Origin: Ruminococcus sp.
Lineage (GTDB): Bacteria > Bacillota > Clostridia > Oscillospirales > Ruminococcaceae
Length of the DNA stretch: 64,000 nt
Direction of reading: 5' to 3'
NCBI GenBank assembly: GCA_015066925.1
Contig: SVNL01000001.1
Coordinates: 26,612 to 90,611 of the forward strand
Positions 1 through 9,148 of this stretch are shown one piece after another. A program made the translations under genes and the position numbers. A model generated the notes under the pieces. It worked only from the letters and a program-made list of their open reading frames with translations. It searched no databases and was not told the DNA's origin. Within the stretch, counting starts at the first letter, position 1, and every line of letters starts with the position of its first letter.

Positions 1-1297
1 TATCAAGGTGCTGTGATTTTTTTATTTCGTTATCAATATGACTTTTAAGTATATCGGCAGAAATATCACATTTTTTAACAGTTCTTGATATATATACCTC
101 ACGTTCAAGAGGACTTTCTATTTTAGCAAGTATTTTTGAAGCACGGTTAAGGAATTCGACCTGTCCCTGTTGTGTAGAGAGGTCAATACCGTTTTCACAC
201 TGATTAAGCATAAAATTATTTGCGTCAAAAGAGTCGTCAAGAAGCATACGGAATTTTGCCGCACCGAATTTTTTTATGTATTCATCAGGGTCTTTAGCGC
301 CTTCAAGGCGGATAATTCTGGTGTTTATTCCAACATTTGAGAAATGGTTTATAGCTTTTTGAGTAGCATTCTGACCTGCGGCATCGCTGTCGTAGGCGAT
401 TATTACTTCGTTCACATAATGGCTGAGAAGCCTTGCTTGTTCGGGTGTAATGGCAGTACCCAGAGTTGCGACTACATTTTCGAAGCCTGCCTGATTAATA
501 GCAATAACATCCATATATCCTTCGGCGAGAATAATTCGTTTTTCGGGCGAATTTTTTGCGAAGTTCATTGAAAAAAGGTTATTTCCCTTATCAAAAACAG
601 GAGTTTTGCTTGTATTCAGGTATTTAGGCTTGGAATCGTCGAGAACTCTTCCGCCAAAGCCGATAACATTTCCTCTAAGGTCTATGATAGGAAACATTAC
701 ACGATTACGGAAAATATCATATATTTTTCCATTCTTCTGTGATCTTGTACAAAGCCATGAATCGAATATTTCGTCGTCGTTATAGCCATTTTTCCTGAGC
801 TGAGAATAAAGCAAATCAAACGAATCGGGAGCAAAGCCAAGTCCGTATTTTTTAACCGTCTGTGGAGAGAGCTTACGCTCCGCAAAATATTTAAGACCAC
901 GTTTATCTGTGCCTTTAAGCAGATTTTTATAATAAAAATTAGCGGCAAATCTGTTGATTTCGTAAATTCTTGTTTTTCGCTGAGCATATTGGCTGTTTTT
1001 CTTATCCTCAGGCACAGTAAGTCCTGCACGTGCTGCAAGGAAATTAATTGCTTCACGAAAATCAAGATTTTCGATTTTCATAATAAACGTGATAACATCT
1101 CCGCCTGAACCGCATCCGAAGCAGTAGAAGCTCTGAGTATCGGTATAGACAGTACACGACGGTGTTTTTTCAGAATGAAAAGGGCAGGAGCAGACGAAAT
1201 TATGTCCTCGTTTTATCAGGTTAACATAAGAGCCTACAACTGCGTCAATAGGATTAGCAATTCTGAGCTGGTACAGAAATTCATCATTCTGCGTCAT
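1..1297 (-). CDS. dnaG: DNA primase DnaG (partial, C-terminus beyond the left edge)
   Basis: This gene makes RNA primers for replication at the fork with the replicative helicase. It is read on the minus strand from an ATG at 1297, preceded by a GGAGG ribosome site at 1306-1310, and stays open to the window edge, giving about 432 residues. The N-terminus has the CHC2 zinc finger (C38, H41, C59, C62). The catalytic core follows, then the TOPRIM motifs EGYMDV and YDSDAAG. The helicase-binding C-terminus is missing only because the window ends. It lies 15 bp downstream of dgt, so they are probably cotranscribed. In many Firmicutes rpoD comes next, which cannot be seen here. Confidence 0.96.
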   Translation of the reverse strand, partial: MTQNDEFLYQLRIANPIDAVVGSYVNLIKRGHNFVCSCPFHSEKTPSCTVYTDTQSFYCFGCGSGGDVITFIMKIENLDFREAINFLAARAGLTVPEDKKNSQYAQRKTRIYEINRFAANFYYKNLLKGTDKRGLKYFAERKLSPQTVKKYGLGFAPDSFDLLYSQLRKNGYNDDEIFDSWLCTRSQKNGKIYDIFRNRVMFPIIDLRGNVIGFGGRVLDDSKPKYLNTSKTPVFDKGNNLFSMNFAKNSPEKRIILAEGYMDVIAINQAGFENVVATLGTAITPEQARLLSHYVNEVIIAYDSDAAGQNATQKAINHFSNVGINTRIIRLEGAKDPDEYIKKFGAAKFRMLLDDSFDANNFMLNQCENGIDLSTQQGQVEFLNRASKILAKIESPLEREVYISRTVKKCDISADILKSHIDNEIKKSQHLD

Positions 1298-1312
1298 AAA
1301 AACGGCCTCCGT

Positions 1313-2308
1313 TTATTTCCATGCTTTCGGAACAAAAAGTTCGGTGTAAAGGTCGATAGCATATCCGTCGGTCATACCTGAGATATAGTCGCATACGCCT
1401 CTGTCGAGGTCGGTTTTAGCGGCAACCTTTCTGTATACTTCAGGCATTTTATCAGGATTTTCCTTATAATACATATAAAGCTTTTCGATTATATACTGAA
1501 CCTTTTCCTCCTCGTATTTGGCAATCGGATTTGTATATACATTTGCAAAAAGGAAAGCTCTGAGGTCGTCATGAGCTTTTTTTATATTGTCGTGCATTTT
1601 AATCTCATAAACGCCGTTTTTGATAATTGAAGCAATAAGAGTTGTAATTCTTTTTGATTTAGTATCACCGAGGACGCTTATACAGTCAAAAGGCAGGTCT
1701 TCAGGTCTTAAAATATTGGCACGGATAGAGTCTTCGATATCGTGATTTATATATGCGATTTTATCTGAAAGACGAACTACATTTCCTTCACGTGTAGAAG
1801 AAATCTGGTTTGTGTGGCAAGCGATACCGTTTTTAACGGCATATGTAAGGTTAAGACCTTTTCCGTGTTTTTCTATATAATCAACGACTCTGACACTCTG
1901 GAGATAATGTTTGAAGCCATGGGGACAGATATCGTTAAGTATTGCTTCGCCGCAATGACCGAACGGAGCGTGTCCGAGGTCATGACCGAGAGCGATAGCT
2001 TCGGTAAGGTCCTCATTAAGCTTCAAAGCCTTTGAAATTGTTCTTGCAATCTGAGAAACCTCAAGAGTATGAGTAAGTCTTGTACGATAGTGATCGCCGA
2101 CAGGGGAGAGAAATACCTGAGTTTTACGTTTCAGGCGTCTGAAAGAATTACAATGAAGAATTCTGTCTCTGTCACGCTGAAAATCGGTACGGTAGTTACA
2201 AGGATCCTCGTAAACTACTCTTTTTGACTGTTTATGATTGGTAGAGGTACAGGCGAAATTGCTTAATGTGCCTGCTTCAATAGTTTCGAGTTGTTCTCTT
2301 ACGTTCAT
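1313..2308 (-). CDS. dgt: dGTPase-like HD-domain triphosphohydrolase
   Basis: Predicted deoxynucleotide triphosphohydrolase that cleaves dGTP or related dNTPs to the nucleoside and triphosphate, acting in the cytosol on nucleotide pools. The 331-residue protein has the HD metal-binding pattern: a His in the TRLTHTLEV segment, then the GHDLGHAPFGH motif. It also has the N-terminal FRRLKRKTQV segment typical of the dGTPase family. The ATG at 2308 follows a GGAGGT site at 2313-2318. The order dgt then dnaG is common in Clostridia. Dgt-like proteins differ in substrate preference, so the exact nucleotide is inferred. Confidence 0.9.
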   Translation of the reverse strand: MNVREQLETIEAGTLSNFACTSTNHKQSKRVVYEDPCNYRTDFQRDRDRILHCNSFRRLKRKTQVFLSPVGDHYRTRLTHTLEVSQIARTISKALKLNEDLTEAIALGHDLGHAPFGHCGEAILNDICPHGFKHYLQSVRVVDYIEKHGKGLNLTYAVKNGIACHTNQISSTREGNVVRLSDKIAYINHDIEDSIRANILRPEDLPFDCISVLGDTKSKRITTLIASIIKNGVYEIKMHDNIKKAHDDLRAFLFANVYTNPIAKYEEEKVQYIIEKLYMYYKENPDKMPEVYRKVAAKTDLDRGVCDYISGMTDGYAIDLYTELFVPKAWK

Positions 2309-2338
2309 AAATACCTCCGATTTAAAATAAATACGTCT

Positions 2339-2363
2339 GAAAAATGCAAAAATAGCTTTTGCA
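2339..2363 (-). terminator. Possible intrinsic terminator after the YigZ gene
   Basis: On the minus strand a TGCAAAA/TTTTTGCA hairpin with a short loop (2345-2363) is followed by a run of T residues. It lies between the YigZ-family gene and dgt, so dgt may have its own promoter. The stem is short, so this is a moderate call. Confidence 0.45.
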
Positions 2364-2415
2364 GAAAGACTCTACATATATATACTCGACAAAAAACAAA
2401 ATTCCTCTATCTTTT

Positions 2416-3048
2416 TTAAAAATTTATTGAAGAAAAATCTGCAAATAAATTTTCCCCGTCATTAATTGATATATTTCCGTTGGAAATTTCGATTAATTCT
2501 GATTTAAGAGGCTGTGTCATATCATCAGTAACAAGAAGCTCAAGTTTAACGTTATCACCGAAATCGCTGTTTACTGTAATTGTTTTGAAATTCGGAAGGA
2601 CATAGCTTACTTTTCCATAAAGGTTATAGTCCATTTCGAGAAAAATTCTGCTGCAAGAGCACATATTCATAATTTTTGCACTGTCGCAGGCGATTGAGGC
2701 ACAGTGAGAATATGCTCTTACAAGACCTCCGCCACCGAGGAGTATTCCTCCGAAATATCGTGTAACGACAATGCATACGTCTACAAGACCTCTTTTTTGC
2801 AGAACGTCCAGAACGGGCATACCTGCAGTTCCTTGAGGCTCGCCGTCGTCGGAATAGCGGGAAATATTATCATTTCTGAGAATATATGCATACACGTTAT
2901 GCTTTGCTTTGCGATGCTTTGCACGAATGGAATTTATAAATTCAACTGCTTCATCGTTAGTTTTAACCGGAGCAATATAGCCGATAAATTCCGAACGTTT
3001 TTCGATGAAAGAGGCTTCTGCGGCCTCTGAAACGGTAAAGTAATTCAT
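2416..3048 (-). CDS. yigZ: YigZ/IMPACT family protein (UPF0029)
   Basis: A 210-residue protein of the YigZ/IMPACT family. It has the conserved N-terminal block with the SEFIGY segment, the KHNVYAY motif and a DDGEPQGTAGMP signature near residues 67-79, followed by an RYFGGILLGGGGL block. The C-terminal part resembles the small alpha/beta domain of this family. Eukaryotic IMPACT modulates Gcn2, but the bacterial role is not settled, so I give no reaction. The ATG at 3048 follows an AGGAGT site. It starts about 20 bp after a terminator-like hairpin behind rpmE, so expression may depend on read-through. Confidence 0.88.
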   Translation of the reverse strand: MNYFTVSEAAEASFIEKRSEFIGYIAPVKTNDEAVEFINSIRAKHRKAKHNVYAYILRNDNISRYSDDGEPQGTAGMPVLDVLQKRGLVDVCIVVTRYFGGILLGGGGLVRAYSHCASIACDSAKIMNMCSCSRIFLEMDYNLYGKVSYVLPNFKTITVNSDFGDNVKLELLVTDDMTQPLKSELIEISNGNISINDGENLFADFSSINF

Positions 3049-3064
3049 AATGACTCCTATTAAG

Positions 3065-3087
3065 TAAAAAGGCGGTCAAAGACCGCC
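3065..3087 (-). terminator. Intrinsic terminator after rpmE
   Basis: On the minus strand a perfect 7-bp stem GGCGGTC/GACCGCC with a 3-nt loop (3071-3087) is followed by five T residues. It sits directly after the rpmE stop codon. Confidence 0.8.
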
Positions 3088-3093
3088 GAAAAA

Positions 3094-3297
3094 TTACTTG
3101 TCCATATTGAAACGCTTCTTGAATCTGTCAACACGTCCGCCTGTATCAACAAGCTTCTGCTTACCTGTATAGAATGGATGGCACTTTGAGCAGATTTCAA
3201 CCTTGATGTTTTCCTTTGTAGACATTGTTTCGATTACATTACCGCAGTGGCAAGTAATAGTAGTCTTCACAAAATTTGGATGGATACCCTCTTTCAC
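3094..3297 (-). CDS. rpmE: 50S ribosomal protein L31 (zinc-binding type)
   Basis: Ribosomal protein L31 of the large subunit. The four-cysteine zinc type is seen as CHCGN near residue 17 and CSKCHP near residue 36, followed by the FYTGKQ block. I place the start at the GTG at 3297, giving MKEGIHPNF, which matches the family N-terminus; a GAGGTG ribosome site sits 6 nt upstream. A longer reading from a TTG at 3315 is open, but it would translate through that ribosome site and add residues the family lacks. Zinc-type L31 genes are often zinc-responsive, but I see no Zur box. Confidence 0.95.
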   Translation of the reverse strand: MKEGIHPNFVKTTITCHCGNVIETMSTKENIKVEICSKCHPFYTGKQKLVDTGGRVDRFKKRFNMDK

Positions 3298-3387
3298 GAT
3301 TGTCACCTCTTTCAATTACTATTTGCAAACCATAGTAGCCCATCAATTTCCTTAGACAGTAGTACTTTCGTCATACATTTACAATAA

Positions 3388-3416
3388 ATTATATCACATT
3401 AATTTTTAAAAGTCAA
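3388..3416 (-). promoter_or_regulatory. Sigma-A type promoter of rpmE
   Basis: On the minus strand TTGACT (3411-3416) and TATAAT (3388-3393) are separated by exactly 17 bp, with a TG one base before the -10. It faces rpmE with a leader of roughly 80 nt. The spacer sequence is strikingly similar to that of the GH5 promoter at 39538-39566. Confidence 0.75.
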
Positions 3417-3453
3417 GCAAAAAACAAAAATTTATAAAATTTTGTTCAGGCTA

Positions 3454-3482
3454 TAGAAATTTGCGATAAGATATGTTATAAT
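3454..3482 (+). promoter_or_regulatory. Promoter of the cysteine desulfurase-thiI genes
   Basis: TAGAAA (3454-3459), a 17-bp spacer and TATAAT (3477-3482) preceded by TG (extended -10) lie 38 bp upstream of the cysteine desulfurase start. The -35 matches 4 of 6 consensus positions. Confidence 0.6.
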
Positions 3483-3520
3483 AAAAAGAAGTGTTGAAAT
3501 GAAAGGAAAGCTTTGATTTT

Positions 3521-4663
3521 ATGAATGTATACCTTGATAATGCGGCTACAACAAAGCCTTGTGCGGAAGCTATTGATGCTATAAACCTTGCACTTGCTGA
3601 AAATTACGGTAATCCCTCGTCGCTTCATTCGTTTGGTCTGAAGGCACAGCTTGCGGTTGATAATGCAAGAAAAATTATTGCTTCGGCTTTATCGTGTGAG
3701 GCGGAATGTGTGTTTTTTACATCGGGGGCAACCGAGAGCAACAATATGGCAATAAGAGGTATCGTTAATGCTTACGGGAAAAGAAAACCGAAAATTATTA
3801 CTACTTCAATTGAGCACGCTTCGATAAAGGAAACTGTACTTGAGCTTGAAAATAAAGGCTTTGAGGTTGTGAGAATATCTCCCGATAAAAACGGTGAAGT
3901 AAATCCCGTTGATATTCTTAATGCGGCTGATGAAAGAACCTGCTTGATTTCTATGATGCTGGTTAATAACGAAAACGGCTTGATACTACCTGTAGAAAAA
4001 ACGTTTAAAGCAGTAAAACGAAGATTTCCCGATATAATTACTCATTGTGACTGTGTTCAGGGATTTATGAAGCTTCCTGTAAAATGCAATGAGCTTAATG
4101 CAGATTTGATTTCACTCAGTGCACATAAAATTCACGGAGCTAAGGGTGTAGGAGCTCTTTATATCCGTAAGGGCATCAGAGTTCTGCCGATAATTACAGG
4201 CGGAAAACAGGAAAAGGGAATACGTTCGGGAACGGAATCGGTTCCTCTTATTGCAGGATTTGGTGCCGCCGTTGAAAAGCTTTCCGATACTGTTAAGCAA
4301 AGATATGACAGGGTATCGGAGCTGAAAAAATTCCTCGTTGAAAAGCTTGAGGAGCTTGATGGCGGTGAAATTACATTTAATACAAGCGAAAAATGTTCCC
4401 CCTATATTATAAATGTATCCTTTGAGGGAATACGTTCGGAAATCATGCTTCATTTCCTTGAAGAAAAGGGGATTTATGTTTCAAGCGGCTCGGCTTGTTC
4501 AAAAGGAGCAAAAAGCGGAGTTCTTGAAGAGCTTGGAGTAAGCTCGAAAAATGCTGACAGTGCAATAAGAGTCAGTATAACTGCTGAAACTACAGAGGAA
4601 GAGCTTGAATTCTTCGTACAGGCTGTTTCACAGGCACAGAAAAAAATAATAAAATCAAAGTGA
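3521..4663 (+). CDS. Cysteine desulfurase (NifS/IscS family), probable sulfur donor to ThiI
   Basis: PLP-dependent enzyme that takes sulfur from cysteine as an enzyme persulfide and leaves alanine. The 380-residue protein has the LDNAATTKP start, the PLP lysine in the SAHKIHGAKG segment (near residue 206), and the catalytic cysteine in SSGSACSKG (near residue 327). It lies 25 bp upstream of thiI. This pairing is the arrangement in which a dedicated NifS-like enzyme (NifZ in Bacillus subtilis) feeds sulfur to ThiI for tRNA 4-thiouridine. An AAAGGAAAG site precedes the ATG. A general Fe-S cluster role is possible but less likely from context. Confidence 0.93.
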   Translation: MNVYLDNAATTKPCAEAIDAINLALAENYGNPSSLHSFGLKAQLAVDNARKIIASALSCEAECVFFTSGATESNNMAIRGIVNAYGKRKPKIITTSIEHASIKETVLELENKGFEVVRISPDKNGEVNPVDILNAADERTCLISMMLVNNENGLILPVEKTFKAVKRRFPDIITHCDCVQGFMKLPVKCNELNADLISLSAHKIHGAKGVGALYIRKGIRVLPIITGGKQEKGIRSGTESVPLIAGFGAAVEKLSDTVKQRYDRVSELKKFLVEKLEELDGGEITFNTSEKCSPYIINVSFEGIRSEIMLHFLEEKGIYVSSGSACSKGAKSGVLEELGVSSKNADSAIRVSITAETTEEELEFFVQAVSQAQKKIIKSK

Positions 4664-4688
4664 TTAAATATAAAGGAATGATATAAAT

Positions 4689-5867
4689 ATGAAAGAACTT
4701 ATTCTTGTTAAATACGGTGAGATTGCACTTAAAGGTCTGAATAAAAATACCTTTGAGGATATTATGGTGAAAAATATAAAAAGACGCCTTAAAAAGCTTG
4801 GAAGATTTAATTTTTCAAGAGCACAGTCTACATTATATATAGAGCCTGCTGACGAAACAGCTGATATAAACGGTGCTGTTGAAAAAATCAAAAAGGTTTT
4901 CGGTGTTGCCGCACTTTGCAGAGCTTGTACCTGTGAGAAGAATTTCGAGGACATCTGCGCTAAGAGTATTGAATATCTCGAAGATGTTCTTCCATATGCA
5001 AAAACCTTTAAGGTTACAGCAAAACGTGCGGACAAGGCTTTTCCAATGAAATCTCCTGAAATATGTATGGAGCTTGGCGGCGTGCTTCTGGAAAAATTTC
5101 CTAATCTTCAGGTTGACGTTAAAAATCCTGAGATTACTGTAACGGTTGAAATCCGTGATACAAACGCTTTTGTTCATGCCGAAAATATAAAAGGTGCAGG
5201 CGGACTTCCTGTCGGAAGCAGTGGCAGTGCGATGCTTCTTCTCTCGGGCGGTATAGACAGTCCTGTTGCGGGATATATGATGGCGAAAAGAGGAATACAT
5301 ATCTCTGCAATACATTATGTAAGCCCTCCTTATACATCAGAAAGAGCAAGACTCAAGGTTGAAACCTTATGTGAGAAAATTACAGATTACTGTGGTAACA
5401 TCTCATTTTTCTGCGTACCGTTCACGGAGCTTCAGGAAGCAATAAAGGAACATTGTCCAGAAGAATTCTTTACTATTATAATGAGAAGACTTATGATGGA
5501 AATTGCTCAGAGAATTTCTGAAAGAGAAGGCTGTCTTGCACTCATTACAGGTGAAAGTGTCGGTCAGGTTGCAAGTCAGACAATGGCGGCGATTGCGTGC
5601 ACTGACGCTGTTTGCAGAATTCCTGTTTTCAGACCGCTTATCGGTATGGATAAAACGGAGATAATTGAGATTTCAAGAAAAATTGATACATTTGAAACGT
5701 CTACACTTCCTTACGAGGACTGCTGTACAGTGTTTACTCCTCGTCATCCGAAGGTAAGACCACAGCTTGCTGATGTCGAAAAAGCACAGAATAGCTTCGA
5801 TTTTGAACCGCTTATCTGTAAGGCGGTTGAGAATACAGAGCTTAAAGTTTTCAGATGTGATGGTTAA
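4689..5867 (+). CDS. thiI: tRNA 4-thiouridine synthase ThiI
   Basis: Adenylates uridine 8 of tRNA and inserts sulfur to make 4-thiouridine; it is also linked to thiamine thiazole synthesis in some bacteria. The 392-residue protein has an N-terminal ferredoxin-like and THUMP region (about residues 1-165), then a PP-loop pyrophosphatase domain with SGGIDSPVAGYMM (near 179-191) and the GESVGQVASQT block. It lacks the C-terminal rhodanese domain of E. coli ThiI, as usual in Firmicutes. The sulfur is therefore expected to come directly from the adjacent cysteine desulfurase. Confidence 0.95.
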   Translation: MKELILVKYGEIALKGLNKNTFEDIMVKNIKRRLKKLGRFNFSRAQSTLYIEPADETADINGAVEKIKKVFGVAALCRACTCEKNFEDICAKSIEYLEDVLPYAKTFKVTAKRADKAFPMKSPEICMELGGVLLEKFPNLQVDVKNPEITVTVEIRDTNAFVHAENIKGAGGLPVGSSGSAMLLLSGGIDSPVAGYMMAKRGIHISAIHYVSPPYTSERARLKVETLCEKITDYCGNISFFCVPFTELQEAIKEHCPEEFFTIIMRRLMMEIAQRISEREGCLALITGESVGQVASQTMAAIACTDAVCRIPVFRPLIGMDKTEIIEISRKIDTFETSTLPYEDCCTVFTPRHPKVRPQLADVEKAQNSFDFEPLICKAVENTELKVFRCDG

Positions 5868-5888
5868 AAGCAGTTAAATTTAATTACG

Positions 5889-5913
5889 AAAACTGTTTTT
5901 TATGACAGTTTGT
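5889..5913 (+). terminator. Weak terminator-like hairpin after thiI
   Basis: AAACTGT and ACAGTTT form a 7-bp stem with a loop of about 8 nt, followed by a T-rich stretch broken by G. It sits in the 82-bp gap between thiI and the CinA-like gene and may partly separate the two transcription units. Confidence 0.4.
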
Positions 5914-5949
5914 TTGTAGGGTATAAACAAAAATGTGATGGGAGCTTGT

Positions 5950-6483
5950 ATGGATAATAGTCTGATTTCTGAATATGATAGCCAAAACCTTGACAAGTTG
6001 GTCAGAAATGTTGTACAATTATTAGAGCTAGGTGGGTATACTGTCTCAACAGCCGAAAGCTGTACAGGCGGTTTGCTCTCTCAGTTGATTACTTCCGTAC
6101 CGGGAGCGTCAGCTGTTTTTGAGGGCGGTTTCTGCACCTACTCAAACAGAATGAAAACAAAGCTCCTTAATGTTCCTGAGTATGAGCTTGAACATTTCGG
6201 TGCTGTAAGCAGTCAGGTTGCTTTGTCTATGGCTAAGGGCCTTAAAGCTTCTACCGGTGCTGATGTTTGCGTTTCTGTTACAGGCATTGCAGGGCCTGGA
6301 GGCGGTACTGCCGAAAAACCTGTCGGTACTGTGTGGTTTGGATTCTCCGCTTTTGGCAGAGAATTTACACGGCTTCCCGAATTATGGACGCTTGCCGATA
6401 AAAGTCGGGGTAATATCAGATTGGCTGCGGCGGCGTTTGCTTTTAGTGTTATTGAGGAAATTCTTTTGGAGGACTTTCAATGA
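5950..6483 (+). CDS. pncC: CinA C-terminal domain protein, nicotinamide-nucleotide amidase
   Basis: A stand-alone CinA C-terminal domain of about 177 residues. This family deamidates nicotinamide mononucleotide to nicotinic acid mononucleotide in NAD recycling. The diagnostic TAESCTGGLLSQLIT block, the SNRMKTKLL segment and the VTGIAGPGGGTAEKPVGTV loop are all present. I choose the ATG at 5950, which has a GGGAG ribosome site 5 nt upstream; a GTG at 5935 would lengthen the protein by five residues through that site. The stop overlaps the next start by 4 nt (ATGA), which suggests translational coupling to the sortase gene, although no functional link is evident. Confidence 0.9.
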   Translation: MDNSLISEYDSQNLDKLVRNVVQLLELGGYTVSTAESCTGGLLSQLITSVPGASAVFEGGFCTYSNRMKTKLLNVPEYELEHFGAVSSQVALSMAKGLKASTGADVCVSVTGIAGPGGGTAEKPVGTVWFGFSAFGREFTRLPELWTLADKSRGNIRLAAAAFAFSVIEEILLEDFQ

Positions 6484-8033
6484 GTGAAAATGAATTGAAT
6501 AAATATAGTCCGGCTGATGAAAATGCTTCCAATGAGAATTTGTCAAGAGCTGAGAAAATACTTGCTATAAAACGTGCGATGAATCGTTCCGATAATACGG
6601 AACAGGATTTCGTGCCTGAGAATACTTCGGTTTCTGAGCCTGTGAACGTTTCAGTTTCCGATATTGTTGAAGAGTATAGCAATAAGAATTCGGCTCCCAT
6701 TGCTGAATGGGAAAGTGAGCTGGCTGAGCGAATTGCTCTGAGAGTTCAAGGCTCAAGAACAATACAGCAGGATTTAAATTCTTTGAACGCTTTTTCTACG
6801 GAAACTGACGAAATTAATAGTTCGACAGCTTCTGATGTGAATGCAAATGTAAGTGACAGTAAAGAAGATGTTGACTCTTTAAGCACTAAGGTGATGGATA
6901 ATAAGCCGATTAAGGCTGAAGCTGCTCGGATAATAAACGATAATCCCGAGGAAGCTGAAACCAAAGCTCCAACTGAACTCGAATCTTCAGTTGAATCTGA
7001 AACTACAGCTGAAACTGAAGCTGTTGAGGGAAAAAAGAAAAAGAAGTTTTCACTTAAAAAAACTCTTTTAGGATTAATTCCTCACAAAAAGGATTCACTT
7101 CCCGAAATAATAAGAAAAGTTGTTTTTCTTGTTGCACTCGTTGTTGTCGGAGTGTGTACATACCACATAAGCGATTATTTTCTCGATAACGCTCATACCA
7201 GAAAAGTCTATGACGACCTTATGGATGATTATACAACCCAGATCGTTGATAATGCTCCGCAGCCTGATGTAAATGAGGAATATTGGTCTCTGCTCAGCGG
7301 TGCGAAAAATCTTCTGGATATCAATAAGGATGTCGTTGGTGTAATTGAAATTCCGGGTGCCGATCTTTTTTATCCTGTTCTTCAGGCTGAAAACAACGAT
7401 AAGTATCTCAATATTAATATTAAGGGCGAGGAAGCTAAGGCCGGTGCCATTTTTATGGATTACCGCAACAGCTTTGATAAGGTGATAGACGGTCGTCTTT
7501 CAGAGCCGAATTCTCACAACCTTATTATTTACGGTCATAATATGGCCAACGGTGATATGTTCGGAAGCCTTAAACAGTATAGAAATAATATTCATTATTA
7601 TGGCGAAAATCCGGTTATTAATCTGAATTCAAATTACGCTTGCTATCAATATAAAATCTTTGCATTCTTTATAGTTGATGCTTTTGATACTACAGAAACC
7701 TATTTCGACTATTGGAATAAAATTAATTTCAATAATGAAGAGGAATTCTATAGCTTTGTCAATGAGGCTAAGCGCAGAACTATTCGTCTTAACGATGTCG
7801 ATGTGAAATATGGCGATGAGCTGCTTACACTTTCTACTTGTAATGGTATTTTCGGTGAGGGCAAAGGTGGCAGATTTGTCGTTCTTGCAAGAAAACTGCG
7901 TGACGGTGAGGATTTGCTTGAGGGTACTCAGAACAGTACTGCTAATCCAAATATAAAATGGCCTTCCATTTACTATAAATATAATAAGAATTCTAAGTAT
8001 GATCCTGATGCAGAGTTTGTTCCCTATGGTTGA
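6480..8033 (+). CDS. Class B-like sortase with long cytoplasmic N-terminal extension
   Basis: Membrane transpeptidase predicted to cleave a sorting signal and attach proteins to peptidoglycan or to each other. The 517-residue protein has the sortase fold in residues about 280-475, with catalytic His353 (YGHNM), Cys454 (LSTCN) and Arg465. One membrane segment lies at about 211-230, preceded by a KKKKK patch. Unusually, the first 210 residues are an acidic, Ser/Glu/Thr-rich, presumably disordered cytoplasmic region; typical class B sortases have only a short N-terminus. It is followed 15 bp later by a second sortase. The substrate is unknown and no LPXTG-like protein is evident nearby. Confidence 0.88.
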   Translation: MSENELNKYSPADENASNENLSRAEKILAIKRAMNRSDNTEQDFVPENTSVSEPVNVSVSDIVEEYSNKNSAPIAEWESELAERIALRVQGSRTIQQDLNSLNAFSTETDEINSSTASDVNANVSDSKEDVDSLSTKVMDNKPIKAEAARIINDNPEEAETKAPTELESSVESETTAETEAVEGKKKKKFSLKKTLLGLIPHKKDSLPEIIRKVVFLVALVVVGVCTYHISDYFLDNAHTRKVYDDLMDDYTTQIVDNAPQPDVNEEYWSLLSGAKNLLDINKDVVGVIEIPGADLFYPVLQAENNDKYLNINIKGEEAKAGAIFMDYRNSFDKVIDGRLSEPNSHNLIIYGHNMANGDMFGSLKQYRNNIHYYGENPVINLNSNYACYQYKIFAFFIVDAFDTTETYFDYWNKINFNNEEEFYSFVNEAKRRTIRLNDVDVKYGDELLTLSTCNGIFGEGKGGRFVVLARKLRDGEDLLEGTQNSTANPNIKWPSIYYKYNKNSKYDPDAEFVPYG

Positions 8034-8048
8034 TTGGCGAGGTAATAT

Positions 8049-9032
8049 ATGAATAATAAATTGAAGATTTCTATTGCAGCAGGTGCTGTGCTTCTAGCTA
8101 CAGCTGCTTCTGCATTTACTATAATGCTGACAAAGGACGATGATTCTGTCCCGACAGTCAGTGTGCTCGAGTTTTCGGAAATTCCAAAACCTGAGCCTGT
8201 GGTCGAAGAAAAAAATTGGTGGGAAGAGAGTGAATATTCGCTTTCACCAAGCGGCCTTTCAGGTCGTTCAAAAGCTTTTCTCGGCTACAATAAGGACATA
8301 ATCGGTTGGATTAAAATTGACAAAACAAATGTTAATTATCCGATAGTCCTCGATCCGGCTGCTTATGATCAAAGTGATGATGCAGCTTACAATACTTATT
8401 ATCTTGATAAGGACCTTGACGGATCTCAGAAAACTGCAGGTACTCTTTTCCTTGATTATCGTAACGTTTTCGGTGAGGTTGAGTCAGAGCAATCAGATAA
8501 TCTGATTGTTTATGGTCACAACATGCTCGATAATTCTGCTTTCGGTTCCTTGAGAAAATACAGGCAGGATTACAGTTTCTATGCTGAGAGTCCCTTGATT
8601 GAGCTTAGCTCTAATTATAGGGATTATCAATATATAATTTATGGATTCATTATTACTAGCGGTAGCTATGAAGGTACCGATTTCCGTTACTGGAATATGC
8701 AGGATTTTGAATCCGAAGAAGATTTTAACTTTTTCGTTGATAGGGTACAGAGTAAATCAATGGTCGATACCGGCGTTGATGTGAAGTACGGCGATAAGCT
8801 TCTTACTTTATCTACCTGCTACAGTTCAGGTGATAATATGAGATTTATTGTCTGCGCAAGACGTCTTAGAGATCATGAAAGCTCAATCGATACTATCGAC
8901 AGAACGGAGGCTTATTTAGAAAAAATACGTCAAGAGGAAGCGTCGAAGGCTGCGGCCGAAGCGGAGGCTGCCAGTCAGGCGGCGGAGGCTCAGAATTCTA
9001 TACAAGAACAAGAGTCTACGAACGACAATTAG
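8049..9032 (+). CDS. Class B-like sortase, second copy
   Basis: A 327-residue sortase paralogous to its upstream neighbour. An N-terminal membrane anchor or signal segment (about 5-27) leads into a sortase domain at about 75-273, with His157 (YGHNM), Cys257 (LSTCY) and Arg265. It has a NWWEE motif near residue 56, just outside the membrane, which recurs in the next gene as EWWKAE. The C-terminal tail (about 290-327) is rich in Ala, Glu and Gln. Two adjacent sortases may act in sequence on one substrate, as in pilin assembly, but this is inference. Confidence 0.87.
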   Translation: MNNKLKISIAAGAVLLATAASAFTIMLTKDDDSVPTVSVLEFSEIPKPEPVVEEKNWWEESEYSLSPSGLSGRSKAFLGYNKDIIGWIKIDKTNVNYPIVLDPAAYDQSDDAAYNTYYLDKDLDGSQKTAGTLFLDYRNVFGEVESEQSDNLIVYGHNMLDNSAFGSLRKYRQDYSFYAESPLIELSSNYRDYQYIIYGFIITSGSYEGTDFRYWNMQDFESEEDFNFFVDRVQSKSMVDTGVDVKYGDKLLTLSTCYSSGDNMRFIVCARRLRDHESSIDTIDRTEAYLEKIRQEEASKAAAEAEAASQAAEAQNSIQEQESTNDN

Positions 9033-9148
9033 GTCAGAACCTAGTAAGCCTTTCTCAGAACATATTTTAGGAAACAACAGGTTAAGTCGCTCCTTCGGTT
9101 TAACCGAGGGAAATAAAACCGATCAAAATCGGCGAGATGGAGTAATTT
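9033..9148 (+). other. Leader between sortase 2 and the SpoIID-like gene, two small hairpins
   Basis: This 116-bp gap holds a bulged CCTTCGG/CCGAGG hairpin (about 9092-9110) and a perfect CCGAT/ATCGG hairpin (9119-9132) just upstream of the GGAG ribosome site. There is no T-run, so these are not terminators. They could stabilise the message or affect translation of the next gene. Confidence 0.3.

Noticed and set aside
697-1065. Minus-strand reading frame of 122 codons and similar ones inside dnaG
   Set aside because: They are in another frame of dnaG, whose motifs and frame are continuous from 1297 to the window edge.
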